DNA of 64,000 bases from Halictus rubicundus. Its lineage: Eukaryota > Arthropoda > Insecta > Hymenoptera > Halictidae. Position 1 is the first letter of the stretch. Every line of letters starts with the position of its first letter. The notes beneath the pieces are model-generated. The model had not been told where the DNA came from. It ran no database searches and saw only the letters and a program-made list of their open reading frames with translations. This document shows positions 36,495 through 49,244 of the stretch, in pieces. The position numbers and the translations under genes were made by a program. The stretch is taken from positions 62,001-126,000 of the forward strand of contig NW_027488719.1 of NCBI RefSeq assembly GCF_050948215.1, read 5' to 3'.

Positions 36495-37875
36495 TTCTGT
36501 ATCGGATTGAGCGTTTATTGTTCCGCTTGTTGACGCTTGCTGCTCGAAGTGATGAAGCAACGTGTGGTGTCGTAGCTGACATATTCGGCATGAACCTCGA
36601 TCGCAATTTTGCGCGCTATGCCCTGGGTGTAGGCAGTTGGTGCATAATTTGGCCCTTTCAACGGCGAACTTGCGTTTTTCGGGAGTCATTCCGCGGAATT
36701 TTTCGCAACCCCCATGTGCTATGATCTCCGTAGCAGATCGGGCACTCCTTCGGTTGTGAATTTGGACGCGTTTCGTTAAAATTCGACGCGTTTTTTGATT
36801 TGTTATCGGCGGTCTGACGTGTTTTACTCGTTACGAAAGCGTGTGATCTGGCGGGTGGTCTTGTTGACTGCGGATGGCTTGTGAAGTTCGCGCTGGGGCG
36901 TGTCGATTGCGGATAGCTTGTAAAATTCGGTCTAGGGCGTAATGGCACCGCGGAGGCACTGGATGGTCCAGTTTGTGCGCAACTTGCGCGTTTCTCGAGA
37001 AAATCCAAGAGGTCCGTGTACGACGGCATGTTTTTGCCTTTTATCGTTAGTTCCCAAAGCCATGCAGTGTCGCTGCTAACCTTGGATAATATCATTGATA
37101 TTAAAAAGCCGTTACATCTTGTGAAGTCTTCTCCTAGATTTTTCAAGGCTCGTAGATGCTGGTTGACCGAGTTCACGAGATCGTCTAACGCCTCTGGAGT
37201 GTCCTTTACTAATCTCGGATAATCCCTAATTGCGTCGCAATGTTTTAAGATTATTCTCCGCGGACAATCGTACTTCCTTTTGAGCAGTTCTATTGCATCG
37301 TAATAATTCGCGTCTGTCGTGTTTAACGCGGAGATGCACTTCAACGCCTTTCCGTGTAAGGTTGAACGGAGGTACTGCAGTTTTTGCAACGGAGTCAGAT
37401 TTTCATTCGAGTCAATCGTTGATTTGAATGTGTCGAAATATGATACCCAATCTTCGATGTTTCCGTCGAACGATGGCAACCGCATTTCTGGTAACTTGAT
37501 TGCCATCGGAGCAGTTACCGATGTCGCGAGTGACTCGACTGTTCCGCGACGTTGGGGCAAAGTTGGTTGCGCCTTTTCTATTATTTTGTTGGCTCTGACA
37601 ACTATCGCGTAGTACTCGTTTTGTATCTCGTATCGGCGAGGTTCCTGGTTTTCGTCTAATGCCTCTAGCTCGGATTGTATATCATCGAAACGCTTCCAAA
37701 ATTCAATGAGACCGTTCAAATCCATTTTTATAAGATCTATGTCAGGTGGTTGTTCGGTATCGACGGAATCTAAGAATTTCGAGAATGCCGTAATCTGACC
37801 GATTACACTGCCGCGCTTACGCTTTAAAGTGCTGAGAGCCGTTGCTTGAGACAAGGATGGGTTTGTCGGAGGCAT
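36492..37875 (-). CDS. gag: BEL/Pao Gag of element B, split by a 1-base frameshift
   Basis: The AUG at 37875-37873 opens 405 codons ending at 36658. Residues about 125-300 are the DUF1759-type region (LPSFDGNIEDWVSYFDTF). Residues 317-342 contain a 13-residue tandem duplication built on NFTS-PQSTRP. The first zinc knuckle starts at C378 (C-x2-C-x3-H) but loses its last cysteine. At a five-G run (plus-strand CCCCC near 36709-36713) the homologous sequence jumps to the next frame, which supplies the missing Cys, a second knuckle (CTNCLHPGHSAQNC) and a third half-module before ending at the UGA 36494-36492. A single inserted base in the G run explains this. It could be a real inactivating mutation, an assembly indel in a homopolymer, or less likely a programmed shift. 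The rest of the gene is intact. Confidence 0.85.
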
Positions 37876-38022
37876 TTTGTGATGAAGGAGATGTTTTGGG
37901 AGATTGACGAACGAAAAACGAGCCTACCTTTGATGCGCTGAATTCAGGATGGTGAACTGGTGTCAGACACCTGGCGTTGACCCAAATCGTCAATTGCTTG
38001 GCCCACAAACTGCGACTTTCCA

Positions 38023-38089
38023 GATGCTGGTTGGTCCAGCCCTTGGTAATCCGGGATACTGCAAGTTGTTGGGATGCTGGTTGGTCCAG
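38023..38089 (-). repeat. Short direct repeat in element B leader
   Basis: GATGCTGGTTGGTCCAG occurs at 38023-38039 and again at 38073-38089, a spacing of 50 bp, in the untranslated leader between the 5' LTR and gag. The rest of the leader (37876-38224) has no recognised feature. Its role is unknown; a packaging signal is possible but not shown. Confidence 0.6.
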
Positions 38090-38224
38090 ACAGGATCTCC
38101 CGATTGCAGGTGTTGTCCCGTTGTAAACGATGCGCAAGGCTGCGTTGAATCACGTTCACAAAGTCTTTTGTCCACTGTAACTGTCACTCAGTGTCATTTA
38201 TTTTTTGGATCACACGGCACTGAT

Positions 38225-38243
38225 GATCCGGCTCGAAGGACCA
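38225..38243 (-). other. Primer-binding site of element B, tRNA-Tyr type
   Basis: The same 19 bases as in element A (GATCCGGCTCGAAGGACCA on the plus strand), separated from the LTR by one base. It is complementary to the 3' end of tRNA-Tyr. Confidence 0.85.
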
Positions 38244-38244
38244 A

Positions 38245-38958
38245 TGTACTTTCCGACGGAGCGGGCACCTTTCGCGGCGTAGACTCTGTCGTAGAATCTA
38301 TGAGGAGGCGTAAATTCCTCAATCGAGGGTGTTTCGACGACGCTACTCGGCGCGACCTTACGATCCTTTCGGATGATAAGGATGATAAATATAACTTTGG
38401 AATTTAATGCTGCAAGGAGCAAACGGAACTATAGCGGCTGGTCCGCGTGTTGACGAGTTCCGGAGTCTAATCTCGATGTTGCTTTTGCGGGAGTTGCATT
38501 TAGACTAAAAGTTTTACTCCAACTCTCCATGCACTCGGGGTGCGTTGGCGTGGAGTGGGGGTATTCCATTTCGGGGTGGCAACGTCGCTGGATTTCGGCG
38601 GGCGAAATCACAGCTGTGGGCCCGATGTTCATCGGCCAGGGACCGTCGGATGGTCCCGCGATGCCACCTTTGTAGGTCCACGTTTTATGACAGTACGGTT
38701 GGCTGTTGAGGGCGCGAGGAAAATTCTAATGGGCAATTAAGAAAGGTTTCGTGAAGGCGACTTTCTCAAAAACAGCCCTAGAGGCCCGTGTCATAAAACG
38801 TGTATACCATCTGCACGCCAAATGTTGGGATGTGCCGATTTGTCAGTCGCGAGTAAAACTATTAAACTATTCTTGAAGGGATCGGTCCCTGGTCCCACCT
38901 TGAAATAGCGGTGCCGCGGATTTTCAAGGGGATCTTTTGTTTAACTCGCGGCTGAACA
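38245..38958 (-). repeat. 5' LTR of element B (714 bp)
   Basis: Copy of 31704-32417 with identical length and ends. Open frames in the two copies translate identically. It is followed by the GATAG duplication at 38959-38963 and satellite. Confidence 0.95.
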
Positions 38959-41900
38959 GATAGGATAGGATAGAGGATGGGATAGGACAGAGGATAGGAT
39001 AGGATAGAGGATAGAATAGGATAGAGGATAGAATAGGATTGAGGATAGGATAGGATAGAGGATAGGATAGGATTGAGGATAGGATAGGATTGAGGATAGG
39101 ATAGGATAGAGGATAGGATAGGATAGATGAAAGGATAGAGGATTGGATAGGATAGAGGATACGATACGATAGAGGATAGGATAAGATAGAGGGTAGGATA
39201 GAGAATTGAATAGGATTGAGGATATTATGGGATAGAGGATAGGATAGGATAGGATAGAGGATAGGATAGGATAGGGGATAGGATAGGATAGAGGATAGGA
39301 TAGGATAGAGGATAGGATAGAATAGAGTACAGGATAGGATAGAGGATAGGACAGGATAGAGGATAGGATAGGAGAGTGGGTAGGAAAGAGAATTGGATGG
39401 GATAGAGGATACGATACGATAGAGGAGGGGATAGGATAGAGGATGGGATAGGACAGAGGATAGAATAGGATAGAGGATAGAATAGGATAGAGGATAGGAT
39501 AGGATAGAGGATAGGATAGAGGATTGGATAGGATAGAGGATACGATACGATAGAGGATAGGATAGGAGAGTGGGTAGGAAAGAGAATTGGATGGGATAGA
39601 GGATACGATACGATAGAGGAGGGGATAGGATAGAGGATGGGATAGGACAGAGGATAGAATAGGATAGAGGATAGAATAGGATAGAGGATAGGATAGGATA
39701 GAGGATAGGATAGAGGATAGGTTAGGATAGAGGATAGGATAGGATCGAGGATAGGATTTGACAGAGGATAGGATAGGATAGAGGATAGGATAGGATAGAG
39801 GACAGGATAGGATAGAGAATAGAATAAGATAGAGGATAGGATAGGATTTAGGATAGAATAGAATAGATGATAGGATAGAGGATTGGATAGGATAGAGGAT
39901 ACGATACGATAGAGGATAGGATAGAATAGAGGATAGGATTGGATAGAGGATAGGATAGGATAGAGGATAGTATAGGATAGAGGACAGGATAGGGTAAAGG
40001 ATAGGATAACGGGTAGGATAGAGAATTTAATAGGATTGAGGATATTATGGGATAGAGGATAGGATAGGATAGGATACGATAGCGGATAGGATAGGATAGA
40101 GGATAGGATAGGATAGAGGATAGGATAGGATATATGATACTATAGGATGGAGGATACGATATTATAGAGGATAGTACAGGATAGAGGATAGAATAGGGTA
40201 GAGGATAGGATAAGATAGAGGATAGGATAGGATAGAGGATAGGACAGGATAGAGGATAGGATAGGATAGGATAGGATAGAGGATAGGATAGGATAGAGGA
40301 TAGGATAGGATAGAGGATAGGATAGGATATATGATACTATAGGATGGAGGATACGATATTATAGAGGATAGTATAGGATAGAGGGTAGGATAGGGTAGAG
40401 GATAAGATAGGATAGAGGATAGGATAGGATAGAGGATAGGATAGAGGATAGGATAGAGGATTGGATAGAATTGAGGATATTATGGGATAGAAGATAGGAT
40501 ATGATAGGCTAGGATAGAGGATAGGATAGGATTGAGGATAGGATAGGATAGAGGATAGGATAGGATTGAGGATAGCATAGGATTGAGGATAGGATAGGAT
40601 AGAGAATAGGATAGGATAGAGGATAGGATAGGATAGAGGATAGGATAGAGGATAGGATAGAGGATTGGATAGAACTGAGGATATTATGGGATAGAGGATA
40701 GGATAGGATAGGATAGGATAGAGGATAGGTTAGGATAGAGGATAGGATAGGATAGAGGATAGGATAGGATAGAGGATAGGATAGGATATATGATACTATA
40801 GGATGGAGGATACGATATTATAGAGGTTAGTATAGGATAGAGGATAGGATAGGGTAGAGGATAGGATAAGATAGAGGATAGGATAGGGTAGATTATAGGA
40901 TAAGATAGAGGATAGGATAGAATAGAGTACAGGATAGTATAGAGGATAAGATAATATAGAGAATAGGACAGGATAGAGGATAGGATAGGATTGAGGATAC
41001 GATACGATGGAGGATAGGATAGGATAGAGTGTAGGAAAGAGAATTGGATGGGATAGAGGATACGATACGATAGAGGAGGGGATAGGATAGAGGATAAGAT
41101 AATATTTTGAATAGGATAGGATAGAGGATAGGACAGGATAGAGGATAGGATAGGATAGAGGATAGGATAGGATAGTGGATAGGATAGGATAGAGGATAGG
41201 ATAGGATAGAGGATAGCATAGGATTGAGGATAGGATAGGATACAGAATAGGATAGGATAGAGGATACGATAGGATAGAGGATAGGATAGAGGATTGGATA
41301 GGATTGAGGATATTATGGGATAGAGGATAGGATAGGATAGGATAGGATAGGATATAATAGAGGATAGGATAGGATAAAGGATATGATAGGATAGAGGATA
41401 GGATAGAATAGAGTATAGGATAGGATAGAGGATAGGATAGGATATATGATACTATAGGATGGAGGATACGATATTATAGAGGACAGGATAGGATATATGA
41501 TATTATAGGATGGAGGATACGATATTATAGAGGATAGGATAGGATAGACGATAGGATAGGGGATTGCATAGGATAGAGGATATGATAGGATAGAGGATAG
41601 GATAGGACAGAGGATAGGATAATATGGAGGATAAGATAATATAGAGAATAGGATAGGATAGAGGATAGGACAGGATAGAGGATAGGATAGGATAGAGGAT
41701 AGGATAGGATTGAGGATAGCATAGGATTGAGGATAGGATAGGATAGAGAATAGGATAGGATAGAGGATAGGATAGGATAGAGGATAGAATAGAGGATAGA
41801 ATAGAGGATTGGATAGGATTGAGGATATTATGGGATAGAGGATAGGATAGGATAGGATAGGATAGAGGATAGGATAGGATAGAGGATAAGATAATATAGA

Positions 41901-44900
41901 GAATAGGATAGGATAGAGGATAGGACAGGATAGAGGATAGGATAGGATAGAGGATAGGATAGGATAGAGGATAGGATAGTATAGAGAATAGAATGGGATA
42001 GAGGATAGGATAGGATTCAGGATAGGATAGGATAGATGATAGGATAGGGTAGAGGATAGGATAAGATAGAGGATAGGATAGAATAGAGTACAGGATAGTA
42101 TAGAGGATAAGATAATATAGAGAATAGGACAGGATAGAGGATAGGATAGGATTGAGGATACGATACGATGGAGGATAGGATAGGATAGAGGGTAGGAAAG
42201 AGAATTGGATGGGATAGAGGATACGATACGATAGAGGAGGGGATAGGATGGAGGATAAGATAATATAGAGAATAGGATAGGATAGAGGATAGGACAGGAT
42301 ACAGGATAGGATAGGATAGAGGATAGGATAGGATAGAGGATAGGATAGGATAGAGGATAGGATAGGATAGAGGATATGATAGGCTAGGATAGAGGATAGG
42401 ATAGGATTGAGGATGGGATAGGATAGAGGATAGGATAGGATTGAGGATAGCATAGGATTGAGGATAGGATAGGATAGAGAAAAGGATAGGATAGAGGATA
42501 GGATAGGATAGAGGATAGGATAGAGGATTGGATAGGATTGAGGATATCAAGGGATAGAGGATAGGATAGGATAGGATAGGATATAATAGAGGATTGGATA
42601 GGATTGAGGATATTAAGGGATAGAGGATAGGATAGGATAGGATAGGATAGGATATAATAGAGGATTGGATAGGATTGAGGATATAAAGGGATAGAGGATA
42701 GGATAGGATATGATAGGCTAGGATAGAGGATAGGATAGGATTGAGGATAGGATAGGATAGAGGATAGGATAGGATTGAGCATAGCATAGGATTGAGGATA
42801 GGATAGGATAGAGAGTAGGATAGGATAGAGGATAGGATAGGATAGAGGATAGGATAGAGGATTGGATAGGATTGAGGATATTATGGGATAGAGGATAGGA
42901 TAGGATAGGATAGGATAGAGGATAGGATAGGATAGAGGATAGGATAGGATAGAGGATAGGATAGGATAGAGGATAGGATAGGATATATGATACTATACGA
43001 TGGAGGATACGATATTATAGAGGATAGTACAGGATAGAGGATAGAATAGGGTAGAGGATAGGATAAGATAGAGGATAGGATAGGATAGAGGATAGGACAG
43101 GATAGAGGATAGGATAGGATAGAGGATAGGATAGGATAGAGGATAGGATAGGATATAGGATATGATAGGCTAGGATAGAGGATAGGATAGGATTGAGGAT
43201 AGGATAGCATAGAGGATAGGATAGGATTGAGGATAGCATAGGATTGAGGATAGGATAGGATAGAGAATAGGATAGGATAGAGGATAGGATAGGATAGAGG
43301 ATAAGATAGGATAGAGGATAGGATAGGATAGATGATAGGATAGAGGATTGGATAGGATAGAGGACTGGATAGGATAGAGGATACGATACGATAGAGGATT
43401 GGATAGGATAGAGGACTGGATAGGATAGAGGATACGATACGATAGAGGATAGGATAGGATAGAGGATGGGATAGTACAGAGGATAGGATAGGATAGAGGA
43501 TAGGATAGGATAGGGGATAGGATAGGATAGAGGATAGGATAGGATAGAGGATAGGATAGAATAGAGTACAGGATAGTATAGAGGATAAGATAATATAGAG
43601 AATAGGATAGGATAGAGGATAGGACAGGATAGAGGATAGGATAGGATAGAGGATAGGATAGGATAGAAGATAGGATAGTATAGAGAATAGAATAGGATAG
43701 AGGATAGGATAGGATTGAGGATAGGATAGGATAGATGATAGGATAGAGGATTGGATTGGATAGAGGATACGATACGATAGAGGATAGGATAGGATAGAGG
43801 GTAGGAAAGAGAATTGGATGGGATAGAGGATACGATACGATAGAGGAGGGGATAGGATAGAGGATGGGATAGGACAGAGGATAGGATAGGATAGAGGGTA
43901 GGATAGAGAATTGAATAGGATTGAGGATATTATGGGATAGAGGATAGGATAGGATAGGATAGGGATAGAGGATAGGATAGGATAGAGGATAGGATAGGAT
44001 AGGGGATAGGATAGGATAGAGGATAGGATAGGATAGAGGATAGAATAGGATAGAGGATAGGATAGAGGATAGGATAGGATATACGATATTATAGGATGGA
44101 GGATACGATATTATAGAGGATAGTATAGGATAGAGGGTAGGATAGGATATAGGGTAGGATTGTGAATTGGATAGGATAGAGGGTAAGATAGGATATAGGG
44201 TAGGATAGAGGATAGGATAGGATTGAGGATAGGGTAGGATAGAGAATAGGATAGGATAGAGGATAGGATAGGATAGAGGATAGCATAGAGGATTGGATAG
44301 GATAGAGGATAGGATAGAGGATTGGATAGGATTGAGGATATTATGGGATAGAGGATAGGATAGGATAGGATAGGATAGGATAGAGGATAGGATAGGATAG
44401 AGGATAGGATAGGATAGAGGATAGGATAGGATAGAGGATAGGATAGAGGATAGGATAGGATAGAGGATAGGATAGGATAGAGGATAGGATAGGATGGAGG
44501 ATACGATATTATATAGGATAGGATAGGATAGACGATAGGATAGGGGATTGGATAGGATAGAGGATATGATAGGATAGAGGATAGGATAGGATAGAGGATA
44601 GCATAAGATTGAGGATAGGATAGGATACATGATAGGATAGGATAGAGGATAGGATAGAGGATTGGATAGGATAGGGGATTGGATAGGATAGAGGATAGGA
44701 TAGAGGATTGGATAGGATTGAGGATATTATGGGATAGAGGATAGGATAGGACAGGATAGGATAGAGGATAGGATAGGATAGAGGATTGGATAGGATAGAG
44801 GATAGGATAGGATAGAGGATAGGATATGATAGAGGATAGGATAGGATAGAGGATAGGATAGGATATATGATATTATAGGATGGAGGATACGATATTACAG

Positions 44901-47900
44901 AGGATAGGATAGGGTAGAGGATAGGATAGGGTAGAGGATAGGATAGTGGATACGATACGATAGAGGATAGGATAGGATAGAGGATAGGATAGGATACAGG
45001 ATAGGATAGGAAAGAGTATAAGATAGGATAGAGGATAGGATAGGATAGAGGATAGGATAGGATAGAGGATATGATAGGCTAGGACAGAGGATAGGATAGG
45101 ATAGAGGAAAGGATAGGATTGAGGATAGGATAGGATAGAGGATATGATAGGCTAGGATAGAGGATAGGATAGGATTGAGGATAGGATAGGATAGAGGATA
45201 GGATAGGATAGATGAAAGGATAGAGGATTGGATAGGATAGAGGATACGATACGATAGAGGATAGGATAAGATAGAGGGTAGGATAGAGAATTGAATAGGA
45301 TTGAGGATATTATGGGATAGAGGATAGGATAGGATAGGATAGAGGATAGGATAGGATAGGGGATAGGATAGGATAGAGGATAGGATAGGATAGAGGATAG
45401 GATAGAATAGAGTACAGGATAGGATAGAGGATAGGACAGGATAGAGGATAGGATAGGATAGAGGATAGGATAGGATAGAAGATAGGATAGTATAGAGAAT
45501 AGAATACGATAGAGGATAGGATAGGATTGAGGATAGGATAGGATAGATGATAGGATAGAGGATTGGATAGGATAGAGGATACGATACGATAGAGGATAGG
45601 ATAGGATAGTGGGTAGGAAAGAGAATTGGATGGGATAGAGGATACGATACGATAGAGGAGGGGATAGGATAGAGGATGGGATAGGACAGAGGATAGGATA
45701 GGATAGAGGATAGAATAGGATAGAGGATAGGATAGGATAGAGGATAGGATAGAGGATAGGTTAGGATAGAGGATAGGATAGGATCGAGGATAGGATAGGA
45801 TTGAGGATAGGATAGGGTTGAGGATAGGATAGGATAGAGGATAGGATAGGATTGAGGATAGGATAGGATAGAGGATAGGATAGGATTGAGGATAGGATAG
45901 GATTGAGGATAGGATAGGATAGAGGATAGGACAGGATTGAGAATAGGATAGGATAGATGAAAGGATAGAGGATTGGATAGGATAGAGGATACGATACGAT
46001 AGAGGATAGGATAAGATATAGGGTACGCTAGAGAATTGAATAGGATTGAGGATATTATGGGATAGAGGATAGGATGGGATAGGATAGAGGATAGGATAGG
46101 ATAGGGGATAGGATAGGATAGAGGATAGGATAGGATAGAGGATAGGATAGAATAGAGTACAGGATAGGATAGAGGATAGGACAGGATAGAGGATAGGATA
46201 GGATAGAGGATAGGATAGGATAGAAGATATAGGATAGTATAGAGAATAGAATAGGATAGAGGATAGGATAGGATTGAGGATAGGATAGGATAGATGATAG
46301 GATAGAGGATTGGATAGGATAGAGGATACGATACGATAGAGGATAGGATAGGATAGAGGGTAGGAAAGAGAATTGGATGGGATAGAGGATACGATACGAT
46401 AGAGGAGGGGATAGGATAGAGGATGGGATAGGACAGAGGATAGAATAGGATAGAGGATAGGATAGGATTGAGGATAGGATAGGATAGCGGGTAGGATGGA
46501 GAATTGAATAGGATTGAGGATATTATGGGATACAGGATAGGATAGGATAGGATAGGATAGAGGATAGGATAGGATAGAGGATAGGATAGAATAGAGTACA
46601 GGATAGGATAGAGGATAGGGCAGGATAGAGGATAGGATAGGATAGAGGATAGGATAGGATAGAGGATAGGATCGGATAGAAGATATAGGATAGTATAGAG
46701 AATAGAATAGGATAGAGGATAGGATAGGATTGAGGATAGGATAGGATAGATGATAGGATAGAGGATTGGATAGGATAGAGGATACGATACGATAGAGGAT
46801 AGGATAGGACAGTGGGTAGGTAAGAGAATTGGATGGGATAGAGGATACGATACGATAGAGGATAGGATAGGATAGAGGATGGGATAGGACAGAGGATAGG
46901 ATAGGATAGAGGATAGAATAGGATAGAGGATAGAATAGGATTGAGGATAGGATAGGATAGAGGATAGGATAGGATTGAGGATAGGATAGGATTGAGGATA
47001 GGATAGGATAGAGGATAGGATAGGATAGATGAAAGGATAGAGGATTGGATAGGATAGAGGATACGATACGATAGAGGATAGGATAAGATAGAGGGTAGGA
47101 TAGAGAATTGAATAGGATTGAGGATATTATGGGATAGAGGATAGGATAGGATAGGATAGAGGATAGGATAGGATAGGGGATAGGATAGGATAGAGGATAG
47201 GATAGGATAGAGGATAGGATAGAATAGAGTACAGGATAGGATAGAGGATAGGACAGGATAGAGGATAGGATAGGATAGAGGATAGGATAGGATAGAAGAT
47301 AGGATAGTATAGAGAATAGAATAGGATAGAGGATAGGATAGGATTGAGGATAGGATAGGATAGATGATAGGATAGAGGATTGGATAGGATAGAGGATAGG
47401 ATAGGATTGAGGATAGGACAGGATAGATGATAGGATAGGGTAGAGGATAGCATAAGATAGAGGATAGGATAGAATAGAGTACAGGATAGTATAGAGGATA
47501 AGATAATATATAGAATAGGACAGGATAGAGGATAGGATAGGATTGAGGATACGATACGATGGAGGATAGGATAGGATAGAGGGTAGGAAAGAGAATTGGA
47601 TGGGATAGAGGATACGATACGATAGAGGAGGGGATAGGATAGAGGATAAGATAATATAGAGAATAGGATAGGATAGAGGATAGGACAGGATAGAGGATAG
47701 GATAGGATAGAGGGTAGGATAGGATACAGGATAGGATAGGATAGAGGATAGGATAGGATAGAGGATGTGATAGGCTAGGTTAGAGGATAGGATAGGATTG
47801 AGGATAGGATAGGATAGAGGATAGGATAGGATTGAGGATAGCATAGGATTGAGGATAGGATAGGATAGAGAATAGGATAGGATAGAGGATATGATAGGAT

Positions 47901-49091
47901 AGAGGATAGGATAGAGGATTGGGTAGGATTGAGGATATCAAGGGATAGAGGATAGGATAGGATAGGATAGAATAGGATATAATAGAGGATTGGATAGGAT
48001 TGAGGATATTAAGGGATAGAGGATAGGATAGGATAGGATAGGATAGGATATAATAGAGGATTGGATAGGATTGAGGATATAAAGGGATAGAGGATAGGAT
48101 AGGATAGGATAGGATAGGATATAATAGAGGATAGGATAGGATAAAGGATATGATAGGATAGAGGATAGGATAGAATAGAGTATAGGATAGGATAGAGGAT
48201 AGGATAGGATTGAGGATAGGATAGGATAGATGATAGGATAGAGGATTGGATGGGATAGAGGATAAGATACGATAGAGGATAGGATAGGATAAAGGATGGG
48301 ATAGGACAGAGGATAGGATAGGATAGAGGACAGGATAGGATAGAGGATAGGATAGGATAGAGGATATGATATGCTAGGATAGAGGATAGGATAGGACAGA
48401 GGATAGGATAGGATAGAGGATATGATAGGCTAGGATAGAGGATAGGATAGGATTGAGGATAGGATAGGATAGAGGATAGGATAGGATTGAGGATAGCATA
48501 GGATTGAGGATAGGATAGGATAGAGGATAGGATAGAGGATAGGATAGAGGATTGGATAGAATTGAGGATATTATGGGATAGAGGATAGGATATGATAGGC
48601 TAGGATAGAGGATAGGATAGGATTGAGGATAGGATAGGATAGAGGATAGGATAGGATTGAGGATAGCATAGGATTGAGGATAGGATAGGATAGAGAATAG
48701 GATAGGATAGAGGATAGGATAGGATAGAGGATAGGATAGAGGATAGGTTAGGATAGAGGATAGGATAGGATAGAGGATAGGATAGAGGATAGGTTAGGAT
48801 AGATTATACGATAGGATCGAGGATAGGATAGGATAGATGATAGGATAGAGGATTGGATAGGATAGAGGATACGATACGATAGAGGATAGGATAGGATAGA
48901 TGGTAGGATAGAGAATTGGATGGGATAGAGGAGACGATACGATAGAGGATAGGATAGGATAGAGGATGGGATAGGACAGAGGATAGAATAGGATAGAGGA
49001 TAGAATAGGATAGAGGATAGGATAGGATTGAGGATAGGATAGGATAGAGGATAGGATAGGATTGAGGATAGGATAGGGTTGAGGATAGGAT
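38959..49091. repeat. 17-bp satellite array, third block (10.1 kb)
   Basis: Same unit and variants as the other blocks. It contains the longest minus-strand stop-free stretch in the window (45310-47844), again a pure by-product of the repeat. It ends in the variant GGGTTGAGGATAGGAT, which is duplicated around the following retrotransposon. No gene is seen. Confidence 0.95.
49076..49091 (+). repeat. Target-site duplication, left copy, of R1-clade element 1
   Basis: GGGTTGAGGATAGGAT, 16 bp, ends immediately before the element's first base. The GGGTT variant is uncommon in the array, so its perfect recurrence at 55465-55480 is a true duplication and not chance register. The length could be 17 because an A precedes both copies. 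Confidence 0.9.
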
Positions 49092-49244
49092 GGGGACCGA
49101 GGGGATATGGGCTTAGTAGTGGTGACTCGGATCCACTACTAGGTATGCCACAGTGGTGGCGGTCATATCCCTAAAATCCTCTACGCTCCACCTCCTCGTG
49201 GTGGTCCCTGGGAACACACATAGTTGTGTGTTGCTAACGGAGCG
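49092..49244 (+). ncRNA. HDV-like self-cleaving ribozyme at 5' end of element 1
   Basis: Manual fold. P1: GGGGACC (49092-49098) with GGTCCCT (49203-49209), 7 bp, with the G1-U wobble at the cut site as in hepatitis delta virus. P2: CGCTCC (49184-49189) with GGAGCG (49239-49244). P3: ACC (49190-49192) with GGT (49200-49202), closing loop TCCTCGT, whose CC can form P1.1 with GGG at 49210-49212. P4: about 49213-49220 with 49225-49232. J4/2 is GCTAAC with the expected catalytic C at 49234. The 85-nt insert between P1 and P2 holds a 9-bp hairpin. Predicted cleavage is between T49091 and G49092, exactly the satellite/element junction. HDV-like ribozymes are established at 5' ends of R2 and some other non-LTR elements, where they process the 5' end and can aid translation. 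Confidence 0.88.

Larger units (their letters stand above)
31704..38958 (-). mobile_element. BEL/Pao LTR retrotransposon, element B, complete but with gag frameshift
   Basis: A 7.26-kb element on the minus strand with two 714-bp LTRs (TG...CA), a tRNA-Tyr-type primer-binding site, gag, an in-frame UGA, pol and a polypurine tract. GATAG at 31699-31703 and 38959-38963 is the target duplication. Removing the insert restores a satellite string seen elsewhere, for example near 12315. It is a different family from element A: the LTRs share no obvious similarity and the proteins are homologous but diverged. The layout is nevertheless identical, including orientation relative to the satellite. Pol is intact. 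Gag carries a 1-base frameshift near 36710. No LTR differences were found. Confidence 0.95.

Noticed and set aside
37876..38244. Host gene or tRNA in the element B leader
   Set aside because: The tRNA-like string is only the 19-base primer-binding site. No cloverleaf can be drawn and the small frames there have no similarity I recognise.
45310..47844. 844-codon minus-strand open frame (and others such as 9103-10260, 12069-13349, 14986-16422, 17181-18500, 25741-27084, 43170-44630, 55841-56905)
   Set aside because: They translate only the satellite unit with a 17-residue period. The lack of stops follows from the unit sequence, and nothing like a start context, domain or non-repetitive coding is present.
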